Shown piece after piece: positions 51,793-61,240 of a DNA stretch of 64,000 bases. The DNA is taken from positions 3,782,001 to 3,846,000 of the forward strand of contig NZ_CP050854.1 in NCBI RefSeq assembly GCF_017569925.1. Reading direction: 5' to 3'. Under the pieces are notes generated by a model. That model had not been told where the DNA came from and did not search any database. It saw only the letters and a program-made list of their open reading frames with translations. Every line of letters begins with the position of its first letter. Position 1 is the first letter of the stretch. This stretch comes from Brenneria izadpanahii (GTDB lineage: Bacteria > Pseudomonadota > Gammaproteobacteria > Enterobacterales > Enterobacteriaceae). The position numbers and the translations under genes were made by a program.

Positions 51793-52625
51793 AGCAGGCC
51801 TCCCAGTTGAATATCCATATCGGCCCATATCGCATCGAAAAACTGCTGATAGCGCGGATCCTTACGGGCGCCGATGGCTGAGCCGTGCTGCTTGGCCAGG
51901 CCGACTTCATAGGTTTTTTTATTCCACGTTGGCCGCTGCGACATCACCACGATCCGGTCTGACATGGAAATGGCTTCGCCGATATCGTGGGTGATCAGCA
52001 CCACCGTTTTGCCATATTCGTTAAGAATCGACAGGATCTCCTCTTCCAGCACCAGGCGGGTCTGGTAATCCAGCGCGGAGAAAGGCTCATCAAGCAAAAT
52101 GATGTCAGGATCGATAACCAAAGTGCGGATCAGCGCGGCTCTCTGGCGCATCCCGCCGGAGAGCGTGGACGGATAGGCGTGAGCGAAATCCCCCAAGCCA
52201 TATTTCAGCAGATAGTCCATGGCTCGCTCATGGCGCTCTTTCTTCGGCACCTCGCTGATTTCCAATCCCAGACAAACGTTATCGAGGATGGTGCGCCAGG
52301 GAAACAGCAGATCCTTTTGCAGCATATAGCCCACCCGGCCTTTTTTGGGCATTGAGTAATATTGGTCAAATACCTGGATCTCGCCGGCGGAAGGCGTCAA
52401 CAGACCGGCGATCATGTTGAACATGGTGCTCTTGCCGCATCCGCTGGGACCGACGATGCTAATAAACTCCCGGTGATAAATATCAATCGTGATGTCTTTA
52501 ATCACGTCCACCACGTTTTCATCATGATCCAGAAACTGTTTTTTTACTCCCCTCATTGAGATAGCGACCGGGGGCGGCGCAGGGACGGTTGTCGATGTGT
52601 TGTTTATTGCAGGTGAAAGACTCAT
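51789..52625 (-). CDS. ABC importer ATPase (SsuB/TauB type)
   Basis: The 278-residue ATPase has Walker A GPSGCGKST, signature LSGGMRQRAALIR, Walker B DIILLDEPFSALD and the H-loop THD. It has an N-terminal tail of about 25 residues rich in Pro and Thr (TTVPAPPPVAIS). The ATG at 52625 has AGGAG six bases ahead; the frame stays open 41 codons upstream but without coding character. It is the first gene of the ATPase-permease-binding protein-amidase operon. Confidence 0.88.
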   Translation of the reverse strand: MSLSPAINNTSTTVPAPPPVAISMRGVKKQFLDHDENVVDVIKDITIDIYHREFISIVGPSGCGKSTMFNMIAGLLTPSAGEIQVFDQYYSMPKKGRVGYMLQKDLLFPWRTILDNVCLGLEISEVPKKERHERAMDYLLKYGLGDFAHAYPSTLSGGMRQRAALIRTLVIDPDIILLDEPFSALDYQTRLVLEEEILSILNEYGKTVVLITHDIGEAISMSDRIVVMSQRPTWNKKTYEVGLAKQHGSAIGARKDPRYQQFFDAIWADMDIQLGGLL

Positions 52626-52746
52626 CACATACTCCTGATTAACAGCATTCCCAGAGACGCCATTGCCGCAGCATGGACGCATCGCCGGATATAGACCAAG
52701 AATGAAGGAAGTCGGTTGTGCAGGATCACCGTAGCAAAAACTTTCC

Positions 52747-52784
52747 AAACTTGTCTAATATGACAAACTTATCAAACTTGTCAT
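52747..52784 (-). promoter_or_regulatory. candidate promoter and operator repeats of the ABC-amidase operon
   Basis: Two direct AAACTTGTC repeats (52747-52755, 52774-52782) and a GACAA half-site between them make TTGTC-n6-GACAA-n11-TTGTC. On the minus strand ATGACA (52779-52784) and TATTAG (52755-52760) could be -35 and -10 boxes with an 18-base spacer, the repeats lying across the promoter. This suits a dimeric regulator such as the neighbouring fusion protein. The rest of the 315-base gap holds no other feature I can name. Confidence 0.5.
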
Positions 52785-52940
52785 TTCTGCTCATCCGCTT
52801 TTCCACTGACATGGCGTAAGTGCCGGGCAAAGAACGGCGAAAACGGCAAAACAACGGAAAATAACCACAGAACCCCACTGAATCCGGCCGCGCTTGGGTT
52901 ACACTTAGCGGCAGATAAAACAACCAGGAGGTTTTAGATA

Positions 52941-53855
52941 ATGCTTACCGTCATTCCCGTATTGATCTTTGTTGCGCTGATCGTTGTTTGGTCAGGAATT
53001 AAAATCGTACCGCAGGGCTACCAATGGACCGTTGAACGCTTCGGCCGCTATACCAAAACGCTGATGCCAGGCCTTAATCTGGTGGTGCCGTTCATGGACC
53101 GCGTCGGCCGAAAAATCAATATGATGGAACAGGTGTTGGATATTCCGTCCCAGGAAGTCATTTCGCGCGATAACGCCAATGTCGCTATCGATGCGGTCTG
53201 CTTTATTCAGGTGATCGACCCTGCCCGCGCGGCGTATGAAGTCAGCAATCTGCAACAGGCGATCGTCAATCTGACCATGACCAACTTCCGTACCGTGCTG
53301 GGTTCGATGGAGCTGGATGAAATGCTCTCCCAGCGCGACAGCATCAACAGCCGTTTACTGCATATCGTCGATGAAGCCACCAACCCGTGGGGCGTTAAGA
53401 TTACCCGTATTGAAATCCGCGACGTGCGTCCGCCGGCCGAGCTGATCGCGGCGATGAACGCGCAGATGAAAGCGGAACGTAACAAACGCGCCGATATTCT
53501 TGAAGCCGAGGGCGTTCGCCAGGCCGCCATTCTGCGGGCCGAAGGGGAAAAACAGTCGCAAATACTGAAGGCGGAAGGGGAACGGCAGTCCGCCTTTTTA
53601 GAAGCCGAAGCGCGTGAACGTGCGGCTCAAGCGGAAGCGCAGGCGACTAAAATGGTGTCTGAAGCCATCGCCGCGGGCAACATTCAGGCGATCAACTACT
53701 TTGTGGCGCAAAAATATACCGACGCGCTGCAGCAAATCGGTTCATCCAACAACAGCAAGGTCATCATGATGCCGCTGGAAGCCAGCAACCTGATGGGGGC
53801 CATCGGCGGTATTACCGAACTGATTAAAGATAGCCAAGACAGCCGGAGTAAATAA
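52941..53855 (+). CDS. qmcA: QmcA, SPFH/stomatin-type membrane protein
   Basis: QmcA is an inner-membrane SPFH protein that forms large microdomain cages with its partner YbbJ. The 304-residue protein has one N-terminal membrane segment (about 3-22), the SPFH domain ([19 protein letters not shown] onward) and a C-terminal coiled coil of Glu/Ala/Arg repeats (about 170-250). The ATG has CAGGAGG upstream. It overlaps ybbJ as TAATG. Confidence 0.95.
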   Translation: MLTVIPVLIFVALIVVWSGIKIVPQGYQWTVERFGRYTKTLMPGLNLVVPFMDRVGRKINMMEQVLDIPSQEVISRDNANVAIDAVCFIQVIDPARAAYEVSNLQQAIVNLTMTNFRTVLGSMELDEMLSQRDSINSRLLHIVDEATNPWGVKITRIEIRDVRPPAELIAAMNAQMKAERNKRADILEAEGVRQAAILRAEGEKQSQILKAEGERQSAFLEAEARERAAQAEAQATKMVSEAIAAGNIQAINYFVAQKYTDALQQIGSSNNSKVIMMPLEASNLMGAIGGITELIKDSQDSRSK

Positions 53856-54310
53856 TGGGTATTGAACTGGTGATGGAAAACGCGCACTGGTTCTGGCTGT
53901 CGCTCGGTGGCCTGTTGCTGGCGGCCGAGATGCTGGGCGCTAGTGGTTATCTGTTATGGAGCGGGATATCGGCGGTGCTGGTTGGGCTGCTGGCCTGGCT
54001 GATGCCGATAGGCTGGCCGTGGCAAGGCATTGCATTCGCCGTTCTGACCATCATCACCGCCGTGCTTTGGTGGTACTGGCTGCGTAAACGCACGCTTGCC
54101 CGTCCGGCGTCCTCGCTGAACCAGCGCGGACAGCAGCTAATTGGGCGGCGCGCCACGCTAATCGAACCCACGGTGGATGGTTACGGACGCATCAGAATAG
54201 GCGACAGCACCTGGCGGGTAAAATCAGAGCAACACCTGGCCGCCGGAACGCATATTGAAGTGATCGCCATTGAAGGCATTACGCTGCATGTGCGCCCGGT
54301 TACGTCTTAA
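53855..54310 (+). CDS. ybbJ: YbbJ, NfeD-family membrane protein
   Basis: The 151-residue protein has three membrane segments in its first 75 residues and a C-terminal OB-fold (about 90-150, [23 protein letters not shown]). It is the NfeD1b-type partner of the SPFH protein QmcA and is coupled to qmcA by overlapping stop and start. Its 3' end overlaps the cueR 3' end by 11 bases on the other strand. Confidence 0.93.
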   Translation: MGIELVMENAHWFWLSLGGLLLAAEMLGASGYLLWSGISAVLVGLLAWLMPIGWPWQGIAFAVLTIITAVLWWYWLRKRTLARPASSLNQRGQQLIGRRATLIEPTVDGYGRIRIGDSTWRVKSEQHLAAGTHIEVIAIEGITLHVRPVTS

Positions 54311-54740
54311 CCAGCGGATCGTCATTCAGGGAGTGCGTTGTCTCTGAATGACGGCAACCGGCAAGATTATCGATGATCGGGCAGTTCGCGCCGCCGTCTC
54401 CCGGACACTGTTCCGCCAGCGCCAGCAAACGCTGGCGCATCGCCCTCAGTTCTTCAATCTGGACTTCGATTTCCGTCACTTTTTGCAGCGTGCGCGCTTT
54501 AACATCCGCGCTGCGGCGTAGCGGATCGTTAAACAGCGCGATCAGCTCCTTACACTCTTCCAGATTAAACCCCACTTGACGAGCCTGACGCAGTAACGTC
54601 AGCTCTTCAATATGATGAGCGCTATAGCTGCGGTAGCCGTTTTCAGAACGCAACGGCGCGGTCAGCAGCCCTTTCTCTTCGTAGAAGCGAATGGTCTTAC
54701 TGGTAAGCCCGGTTTTTTTTGCCACATCGCCGATATTCAT
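54300..54740 (-). CDS. cueR: copper-responsive MerR regulator CueR
   Basis: CueR senses Cu(I), Ag(I) or Au(I) and activates copA and cueO by untwisting a 19-bp spacer promoter. The 146-residue protein has the MerR helix-turn-helix ([23 protein letters not shown]), the dimer helix and metal ligands Cys112 and Cys120 flanking the CPGDGGANC loop. It is about 11 residues longer than E. coli CueR, with a His-bearing tail ([12 protein letters not shown]). The ATG at 54740 is chosen over the preceding GTG. Its target site is seen before copA. Confidence 0.95.
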   Translation of the reverse strand: MNIGDVAKKTGLTSKTIRFYEEKGLLTAPLRSENGYRSYSAHHIEELTLLRQARQVGFNLEECKELIALFNDPLRRSADVKARTLQKVTEIEVQIEELRAMRQRLLALAEQCPGDGGANCPIIDNLAGCRHSETTHSLNDDPLVKT

Positions 54741-54989
54741 CACTCCCCCTTACGCCTCCCTTGCGGGTAGATCGTCAACTAAAATGAGCATACGTCATCG
54801 CCAGTGAAATGTCAGAATGGTTATCTCCGATCTGAATATCCACAGAAGATGTTCCCTATTTTTCAAGATAATCGCCTATGGCGTGCGGCCTTATATTGGG
54901 TTATGTACAATTGAGCGCCGGATCGGGGCTTGCCGTAAAACCGGCAGATTGACGATGATTGAATAAATAAAGCAGGAGCATTATGCATT

Positions 54990-55469
54990 ATGGGATATTT
55001 CAAAACGTTGAGTCAGACGATTGATAACGCGCAACGGCTGAAAGAGCTTCATCAGTACATTGAACGTCACAATGTGCCCGTCACGTCAAAAGATGACCTC
55101 TCTCACCAGATTATCGAGATTGAACGATATCTGGGCGGGTCAAAGTACGCCAATCTGAATAAGAAAAAACGTTCCGCCAACATCATATCGGGGATTTTAG
55201 CGCTCCCCCTTTTGATCTTCTCTCTTTTTCTGTTTTTCAGCCGCTATCAGAAATATTTTAGCTTCGGGTTTGATATTGAAAATATGATGAAAAACCTTTT
55301 CCTGATGATCATCGAATACCCGTGGGCGGTGATCTTATATGCCGTCGCATTTGCCGCTATGGTCTTCTATTTTTATCGATTAAATAGTCAGTCTATGGCG
55401 GAGGTAGATAAGATTATTCACGCGTTCATGACCAAATCGCCATCCATCATCAAACCTATTATCGAATAA
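54990..55469 (+). CDS. membrane protein of unknown function
   Basis: This 159-residue protein is not one I recognise. Residues 1-60 are charged and probably helical, with Lys-rich NKKKR just before the first membrane segment (about 64-84). A second segment lies at about 110-130. The C-terminal 30 residues are cytoplasmic by the positive-inside rule. It has more A+T than its neighbours and sits between cueR and copA, where E. coli has glsA and ybaT. A GCAGGAGC site lies a dozen bases upstream of the ATG. A role in copper handling is possible only by position. Confidence 0.65.
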   Translation: MGYFKTLSQTIDNAQRLKELHQYIERHNVPVTSKDDLSHQIIEIERYLGGSKYANLNKKKRSANIISGILALPLLIFSLFLFFSRYQKYFSFGFDIENMMKNLFLMIIEYPWAVILYAVAFAAMVFYFYRLNSQSMAEVDKIIHAFMTKSPSIIKPIIE

Positions 55470-55677
55470 CTGAGTCTTGCAACCTTACCTTTACCTGGCG
55501 CATCGCGATTGAAGGGAAAAGCGAAACAATATTCGAAGACCCGCGCCGCAGCCGGTAATGCGGCGCGATATTTCAAATGCCGGCCAAATTCCACAGTCAT
55601 ACATCCCCTTTATTCAAAGCGCGATCGCGGCGTCGGCGTCGATTTTAAAAGCCTGCTTTAATCAGCCAAATAATATC

Positions 55678-55708
55678 TTGACCTTCCCCTTGCTGTAAGG
55701 TTTAACCT
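55678..55708 (+). promoter_or_regulatory. CueR-dependent copA promoter
   Basis: ACCTTCCCCTTGCTGTAAGGT (55681-55701) is the CueR inverted repeat, differing from the E. coli copA site at one or two positions. A -35 TTGACC (55678) and a -10 TAACCT (55703) are 19 bases apart, the overlong spacer typical of MerR-family promoters. The rest of the 314-base gap before copA holds nothing else recognised. Confidence 0.92.
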
Positions 55709-55783
55709 GCTTAATCATCGGTAAAAAGCCGACTGACGGCCAGCGTATTCGACCGCCGGTTGCGCTCACAGGAGATAACGCTC

Positions 55784-58501
55784 ATGTCACAAACTATCGT
55801 TTTGTCATTGCAGGGACTCACCTGCGGACACTGCGTACAGCGGGTAAAAAAAACGCTGGAGGAGTTGCCGGATGTTGAACAGGCGGACGTCACGCTGAAT
55901 TACGCCAAAGTCACGGGCGATGCGAAAACGCCGGCGCTAATCGCCAGTATCGAACAGGCCGGATACGAAGCCAGCCAGGCCGCCGCCCCGGATGTCGCTC
56001 TGCAACTTTCCGGATTGAGCTGCCAGCACTGCGTCGCCTCAACGCGTAAAGCGTTGGAAGCCGTTCAGGGCGTTGTCGCGGCAGAGGTATCCAAAGAGCA
56101 AGCCGACATCTACGGCGAGGCCGATCCGGCGGCGCTAATCAGCGCGGTGGAACAGGCCGGTTATCAAGCCAGGGTATTGCAGGAGGCGGCTCACCCAAAA
56201 ACTGAGCCGCTGGCACAGGTAGCGACGACGCCGGAAACGCTGCCAGCGGCCCAGAATAATAGCGTTCCGGCCTCATCCGTTGATGACGACAGCGTGCAAA
56301 TGCTGCTTCAGGGGATGAGCTGCGCCAGCTGCGTCAACCGGGTGCAGAAAGCCTTGCAAGGCGTTGCCGGCGTAACCCAGGCGCGCGTGAATCTGGCCGA
56401 GCGCAGCGCGCTGGTGAGCGGCCATGCGGCGCCGGAAGCGCTGATCGCCGCCGTCGAGCAGGCGGGCTACGGCGCCGAAATCATTCAGGATGAGGAGCAA
56501 CGCCGCGTCCGCCAGCAGCAGACCTCGCAACAAAACATCCGGCGTTTTCAGCGGCAGGCCGCGCTCGGCCTGCTGTTGGGCGTGCCGTTAATGCTGTGGG
56601 GCGTGCTCGGCGGCAGCATGACCCTGACGCCGGAAAACCGCACGTCGTGGCTGATCGTCGGCGCGCTGACGCTGGCGGTCATGATTTTCGCTGGCGGCCA
56701 TTTTTATCGCAATGCCTGGCGCAGCCTGAAAAACGGCGCCGCGACCATGGATACCCTGGTCGCGCTCGGCACCGGCGCGGCCTGGATCTACTCGATTACC
56801 GTCAATCTATGGCCGGACGTTTTCCCCATGGCGGCCCGCCACCTTTATTATGAAGCCAGCGCCATGATCATCGGTCTGATCAATCTGGGTCATGCCCTGG
56901 AGCAGCGCGCCCGTCAGCGCTCGTCCCACGCGCTGGAAAAGCTGTTGGATCTCACGCCCCCCAGCGCCCGCGTCGTGACGCCGGACGGCGAGAAAACGCT
57001 GCCGCTGGCCGCCGTGCAATCCGGCATGACGTTACGCCTGACGACCGGCGATCGTATTCCCGTCGACGGCGCAATCCTGCAGGGGGAAATCTGGGTAGAT
57101 GAAGCGATGCTGACCGGCGAGCCGCTGCCGCGGCAAAAAGAGCCAGGGAGCGAGGTTCGCGCCGGTACGCTGGTTACCGACGGCAGCGCGCTGTTTCGCG
57201 CGGACGCTATCGGCAGCCAGACCACGCTGGCGCGCATTATCCGGCTGGTCAGGCAGGCGCAGAGCAGTAAACCGGCTATCGGGCAGTTGGCCGACAGCAT
57301 TTCCGCCGTGTTTGTGCCGGTGGTGGCGGCTATCGCCGTCGTTAGCGGCGCCGTCTGGTTCTTTGCCGGACCGGCGCCGCAAATCGTCTACACGTTGGTG
57401 ATCGCCACCACCGTGCTGATTATCGCCTGCCCTTGCGCTCTTGGGCTGGCGACGCCGATGTCGATTATTTCCGGCGTCGGCCGCGCGGCCGAATTCGGCG
57501 TACTGGTGCGCGATGCCGATGCCCTGCAACAGGCCAGTAAGTTAGACATCCTGGTCTTTGATAAAACCGGCACTCTGACCGAAGGCCAGCCGCGCGTGGC
57601 GGAGATTCACACCTTTGGGGCGGCGACGGAACAGCAGGCGCTGATTTGGGCCGCCTCGCTGGAACAGGGAGCCAATCATCCGCTGGCAAAATCCATCGTT
57701 AACCGCGCCGAAGGCTTGGCGCTCACGGAGATTACGCAGTTTCGAACCTTGCGCGGTCTGGGCGTCAGCGGGCAAACGGCCGATGGCGTGTCGCTGCTGC
57801 TGGGCAATCCGGCGCTGTTGAAGCAGCGCCAGGTCGACATCCGGGAGGGCGAAGCGCTGATCGATCAGCAGGCGCAACGCGGCATTACGCCGGTGCTGCT
57901 GGCGGCCGACGGACATATCGTCGCCATGTTCTCCATTCTCGATCCTTTGCGCGAAGACAGCGCCGCGGCGTTGCAACGTCTGCATCAGTCGGGCTACCAA
58001 CTGGTGATGCTGACCGGCGATAATCCGCTGACGGCCAATGCGATAGCCAAAGAAGCCGGCATCGACCGGACGATCGCCGGCGTGCTGCCGGACGGCAAAG
58101 CGGATGCCATCAAGCAACTTCAGGCGCAGGGAAAACGCGTGGCGATGATCGGCGACGGCATCAATGACGCGCCCGCGCTGGCGCAGGCGGATGTGGGGAT
58201 CGCCATGGGCGGCGGCAGCGATATCGCTATCGAAACCGCGGCCATTACCCTGATGCGCCATAGCCTGCACGGCGTAGCCGATGCCCTGGCCATATCCAAC
58301 GCCACGCTGCGCAATATGAAACAAAATCTGCTGGGGGCGTTCGTCTACAACGCGTTGGGGATCCCGATCGCGGCCGGCGCGCTTTATCCGCTGACCGGGA
58401 CGTTGTTAAGCCCGGTGGTTGCCGGCGCGGCAATGGCGCTATCGTCCATCACCGTCGTCAGTAACGCCAACCGGCTGCTGCGCTTCAAACCCAGGAGATG
58501 A
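55784..58501 (+). CDS. copA: Cu(I)-exporting P1B-type ATPase CopA with three heavy-metal domains
   Basis: CopA pumps Cu(I) and Ag(I) from the cytoplasm to the periplasm. The 905-residue protein is about 70 longer than E. coli CopA (834) because it has three N-terminal HMA domains: CGHC (Cys14, Cys17), CQHC (Cys80, Cys83) and CASC (about 182-185). The P-type core has the CPC transport motif (Cys549-Cys551), phosphorylation site DKTGT (Asp593), MLTGEP, MLTGDN and GDGINDAP. The ATG at 55784 has AGGAG nine bases ahead. The CueR promoter is upstream. A predicted programmed -1 frameshift site after domain two is listed separately. Confidence 0.96.
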   Translation: MSQTIVLSLQGLTCGHCVQRVKKTLEELPDVEQADVTLNYAKVTGDAKTPALIASIEQAGYEASQAAAPDVALQLSGLSCQHCVASTRKALEAVQGVVAAEVSKEQADIYGEADPAALISAVEQAGYQARVLQEAAHPKTEPLAQVATTPETLPAAQNNSVPASSVDDDSVQMLLQGMSCASCVNRVQKALQGVAGVTQARVNLAERSALVSGHAAPEALIAAVEQAGYGAEIIQDEEQRRVRQQQTSQQNIRRFQRQAALGLLLGVPLMLWGVLGGSMTLTPENRTSWLIVGALTLAVMIFAGGHFYRNAWRSLKNGAATMDTLVALGTGAAWIYSITVNLWPDVFPMAARHLYYEASAMIIGLINLGHALEQRARQRSSHALEKLLDLTPPSARVVTPDGEKTLPLAAVQSGMTLRLTTGDRIPVDGAILQGEIWVDEAMLTGEPLPRQKEPGSEVRAGTLVTDGSALFRADAIGSQTTLARIIRLVRQAQSSKPAIGQLADSISAVFVPVVAAIAVVSGAVWFFAGPAPQIVYTLVIATTVLIIACPCALGLATPMSIISGVGRAAEFGVLVRDADALQQASKLDILVFDKTGTLTEGQPRVAEIHTFGAATEQQALIWAASLEQGANHPLAKSIVNRAEGLALTEITQFRTLRGLGVSGQTADGVSLLLGNPALLKQRQVDIREGEALIDQQAQRGITPVLLAADGHIVAMFSILDPLREDSAAALQRLHQSGYQLVMLTGDNPLTANAIAKEAGIDRTIAGVLPDGKADAIKQLQAQGKRVAMIGDGINDAPALAQADVGIAMGGGSDIAIETAAITLMRHSLHGVADALAISNATLRNMKQNLLGAFVYNALGIPIAAGALYPLTGTLLSPVVAGAAMALSSITVVSNANRLLRFKPRR
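56194..56271 (+). promoter_or_regulatory. predicted -1 programmed ribosomal frameshift signal inside copA
   Basis: The slippery heptamer C CCA AAA (56194-56200) is in the zero frame as written. In the -1 frame the next codons are AAC and then TGA (56203-56205). Five bases after the heptamer a perfect 10-bp stem begins (56206-56215 with 56241-56250). Its loop (56230-56236, GCCGGAA) can pair with TTCCGGC (56265-56271), making an H-type pseudoknot; CGC 56238-56240 with GCG 56262-56264 extends it past one bulged A. Slippage would yield a 140-residue protein of HMA domains one and two. E. coli copA has such a site, which releases a one-domain chaperone. Confidence 0.82.
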
Positions 58502-58503
58502 GC

Positions 58504-58520
58504 GGCGCGCTGCGCGCGCC
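58504..58520. terminator. small GC hairpin after copA
   Basis: Arms GGCGCGC (58504-58510) and GCGCGCC (58514-58520) around TGC, right after the copA stop. No T-run. A weak stop or just a local palindrome. Confidence 0.35.
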
Positions 58521-58610
58521 CTCTGGCATCCGCATTTTCAGCCTATTACCAGTACAACTTGCCTTTCGATGCGTTTAGCATAGACGGATGAGAATCGGGA
58601 GACGGGATCT

Positions 58611-59414
58611 ATGGGACATCTGCTACGCCAAATTGCGACTTTTTTGGGTTTTATCACGCCCTTGACCTACGCCTATCCCGCAGTGGATGTTCAACTGCCG
58701 GATGACCGCCTGTTTCATCTGGTCGGCAGTATTCATATGGGCAGCATGGATATGGCCCCCCTGCCCGATGAACTGCTGAAACAATTGCAAAGCGCCACCG
58801 CGCTGATTGTCGAAGCCGATATTTCCAGCGCCGGTTCGCCTTTTGAACATACCGCGTCCGAGCCGCCGCTCTCGGAACGGCTCAGCCCGGAAGATTACCG
58901 CCGGCTACAGCAAATCTGTGAAAAGTTGTCCTTCAGCGAAAGCCTTATCGACCGCGTTCCCGCCTGGCAAGCGGCGCTGATGCTACAGGCCCGTCAGGCC
59001 CAGGTACTGGGATTGCGCCCGGATTACGGCATCGATTATCAGTTGATTAACGCCGCTAAGGCGCAAGGGGTGAACATTATTGAACTTGAGGGGCAACAAA
59101 CTCAGGTCGATTTGCTGCAACAGCTGCCGCAGGGCGGTTTACCGCTGCTGCAAGATACGATCGTACACTGGCATACCAACGCGCGTCTGTTGCAAACCAT
59201 GGTCGGCTGGTGGCTGGACAGCAAACCGGGCAAGATGTCGGCCTCGCTTCCCGCCGCCTTCAGTAATGAGATGAGCAACGTGCTGATGAATCAACGTAAC
59301 CGGCTCTGGCGGCAAAAGCTCCAGGCTTTGCCTCCCGGCAATTATGTGGTTGCAGTCGGCGCGCTACATTTATATGGTGATGACAACCTCCCCACGTTAT
59401 TACAGGCTAATTGA
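58611..59414 (+). CDS. ybaP: YbaP-like TraB/GumN-family protein
   Basis: The 267-residue protein has the two GxxH motifs of the TraB/GumN (Tiki-like) family: VGSIHMGS near residue 38 and VGALHLYGD near 252. A Glu in VEADIS is also present. Tiki-type relatives are metalloproteases, but bacterial YbaP has no proven activity. The first 20 residues are hydrophobic enough for a signal peptide or anchor (IATFLGFITPLTYAYP). E. coli ybaP also lies between copA and ybaK. Confidence 0.85.
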   Translation: MGHLLRQIATFLGFITPLTYAYPAVDVQLPDDRLFHLVGSIHMGSMDMAPLPDELLKQLQSATALIVEADISSAGSPFEHTASEPPLSERLSPEDYRRLQQICEKLSFSESLIDRVPAWQAALMLQARQAQVLGLRPDYGIDYQLINAAKAQGVNIIELEGQQTQVDLLQQLPQGGLPLLQDTIVHWHTNARLLQTMVGWWLDSKPGKMSASLPAAFSNEMSNVLMNQRNRLWRQKLQALPPGNYVVAVGALHLYGDDNLPTLLQAN

Positions 59415-59506
59415 GCGAAATATACCCGACAGATGTCAATATGCAGGAGTTCAATACGCCTGCGACATGCAAGAACAGGATATCGCCCGTTAAGGATATT
59501 TGAATC

Positions 59507-59989
59507 ATGACACCCGCAATTAAACTGCTTGAGAAAAACAAGATCGCATTTACTTTACACAGCTATCATCACGACAGCGACGAAACCAATTTTGGCGAGG
59601 AAGCGGCCAAAAAACTGGGGCTGAACAAAGAGCAGGTTTACAAAACACTGTTAGTATCGCTGAACGGCGATGCCAAGAACCTCGCCGTTGCGGTTACGCC
59701 GGTCGCCGGAATGCTGGATTTAAAGAAAGTGGCCCGCGCGCTGTCGGCTAAAAAAGCCGATATGGCCGATCCCGCGATAGCCCAACGCGTAACCGGCTAT
59801 CTGGTCGGCGGGATTAGTCCGCTGGGGCAAAAAAAACGTTTGCCGACCGTGATTGACGAAGCGGCGCAACAGTTCAAAACCATTTTTATTTCCGGCGGTA
59901 AGCGCGGGCTGGATATCGAGCTGGCGGCGCAAGATCTGGCTCGTCTGTTAGAAGCGAAATTTGCCGACGTCGCCAAGCATGAGGGTTAA
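59507..59989 (+). CDS. ybaK: Cys-tRNA(Pro)/Cys-tRNA(Cys) deacylase YbaK
   Basis: YbaK edits tRNAPro mischarged with cysteine, acting in trans with ProRS. The 160-residue protein has the YbaK/ProX fold with catalytic Lys46 (EQVYKTLLV), the [15 protein letters not shown] substrate loop and the [11 protein letters not shown]-terminal motif. It is near-identical in length to E. coli YbaK (159). It converges on yjiA. Confidence 0.95.
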   Translation: MTPAIKLLEKNKIAFTLHSYHHDSDETNFGEEAAKKLGLNKEQVYKTLLVSLNGDAKNLAVAVTPVAGMLDLKKVARALSAKKADMADPAIAQRVTGYLVGGISPLGQKKRLPTVIDEAAQQFKTIFISGGKRGLDIELAAQDLARLLEAKFADVAKHEG

Positions 59990-60022
59990 ATAATTACGCG
60001 CGAAGTAATGCGAGCGATAGAA

Positions 60023-60041
60023 GGCTGCCCGCAGGGCAGCC
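60023..60041. terminator. hairpin between converging ybaK and yjiA
   Basis: Arms GGCTGCCC (60023-60030) and GGGCAGCC (60034-60041) with loop GCA. The core GGCTGCCC-TGC-GGGC also appears inside the repeat before upp, so it may belong to that family. T-runs are short on both sides. Confidence 0.55.
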
Positions 60042-60058
60042 GGAAAACCTAAAACAAT

Positions 60059-61021
60059 TCATTCAGCCAGACGGGTAAAGCCGTCGCGGATCTCCTGCTC
60101 GGGCAGATCCCTGCCGATGAAAACCAGTACGCTTTTCCTTTCTTCGTCATCCCGCCATTCTCTGTCCCAGTCGGCGCTGTACAGGCGTTGTACGCCCTGA
60201 AACAACAGGCGCCGCGCGTCGCCGTTAATCGCCAGAATCCCTTTGTAACGCAATAAATTATCGGCGTGATTCACCAGAAAACTTTCCATCAGATCGGATA
60301 CCGCGGCAAGCTCAACCGGGGCGTCGAGATGAACGACGATAGACTGAATATTGTTTTGCGCGGGCGCAATAAAGCGGAAGGTCGGCGTGTTCACCGCCAG
60401 TTTATCGTTAAGAATGAAGCCTTCAATATTAAATAACACGCTTAAATCAATGTCCCCGTTCACCACGGAATATATCGGCGCTCTGGCATTAATGCGCTGA
60501 AGACGCTGGATCAACGCCTCATCTTCGCCGGCGATATCGGTTTTGGTCAGCAGAATTCTATCGGCATAGCCGATCTGCGACTGGGCGATCGTGAACCGAT
60601 CGAGTTGCTGCTGGGCATGTACCGCATCCACCAGCGTAATAATGCCGTCCAGCATAAAACGCTCGCAGATAACCTCGTGGGAAAAGAAGGTCTGGGCCAC
60701 CGGGCCGGGATCGGCCATGCCGGTACACTCAATCACCACATGGTCGAAATCCAGCGTACCGCCGTCGATGCCGTCCAGTAAATCCAACAGCGCATCGGCC
60801 AGCTCATTCGCCTGACTACAGCAGATACAGCCGTTGCTCAGGGTGGTGATTTTACTTGCCCGCTCACCAATCAGCGCATTATCGATAGGCACTTCGCCGA
60901 ATTCGTTTTCAATCACGGCAATCTTATAACCATGCTCGGCATTGAGCATATGCCGCAATAAGGTGGTTTTACCCGCGCCGAGAAATCCGGTCAGAATAGT
61001 GACATAGAGAGGTTGAGTCAT
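60059..61021 (-). CDS. yjiA: YjiA, CobW/COG0523 metal-binding GTPase
   Basis: This 320-residue P-loop GTPase belongs to the COG0523 metallochaperone family; E. coli YjiA binds zinc and other metals and hydrolyses GTP. It shows Walker A GFLGAGKT (12-19), the metal motif CICC (Cys65, Cys67, Cys68) and the Asp in TKTD for guanine binding. A CobW C-terminal domain covers about 215-315. It follows yjiX on the same strand by 15 bases, in the btsT-yjiX-yjiA order of E. coli. Confidence 0.94.
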   Translation of the reverse strand: MTQPLYVTILTGFLGAGKTTLLRHMLNAEHGYKIAVIENEFGEVPIDNALIGERASKITTLSNGCICCSQANELADALLDLLDGIDGGTLDFDHVVIECTGMADPGPVAQTFFSHEVICERFMLDGIITLVDAVHAQQQLDRFTIAQSQIGYADRILLTKTDIAGEDEALIQRLQRINARAPIYSVVNGDIDLSVLFNIEGFILNDKLAVNTPTFRFIAPAQNNIQSIVVHLDAPVELAAVSDLMESFLVNHADNLLRYKGILAINGDARRLLFQGVQRLYSADWDREWRDDEERKSVLVFIGRDLPEQEIRDGFTRLAE

Positions 61022-61036
61022 AACAGCTCCGATTTG

Positions 61037-61240
61037 CTAACAGCAACGCATTCCGCCTTTGCCATCGCCGCCGTAACGCGCCTGCTGGCGTTCGCGGAAA
61101 AATTCTTTATACGTCATCACCGGCTTATCAGGGTGATTGGTCTGCATATGCTGTACGTAGGTTTCATAGTCAGGAATACCAACCAGCATACGCGCCGCCT
61201 GGCCTAAATATTTCCCTGCCTGTCCCAGATTGCCGAACAT
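61037..61240 (-). CDS. yjiX: YjiX (YbdD/YjiX family) small protein
   Basis: This 67-residue protein is almost identical to E. coli YjiX. It has [10 protein letters not shown], the [18 protein letters not shown] segment and two terminal cysteines. The ATG at 61240 gives the E. coli length; an upstream start adds two residues. The family always accompanies CstA/BtsT-type transporters, and its job is not known. Confidence 0.92.
   Translation of the reverse strand: MFGNLGQAGKYLGQAARMLVGIPDYETYVQHMQTNHPDKPVMTYKEFFRERQQARYGGDGKGGMRCC

Noticed and set aside
47464..52625. Alkanesulfonate or taurine utilisation operon
   Set aside because: The transporter type fits, but no SsuD/TauD monooxygenase or dioxygenase is present; an amidase is there instead.
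52626..52748. 41-codon extension of the ABC ATPase
   Set aside because: AGGAG lies directly before the ATG at 52625, and the upstream part overlaps the likely promoter and leader.
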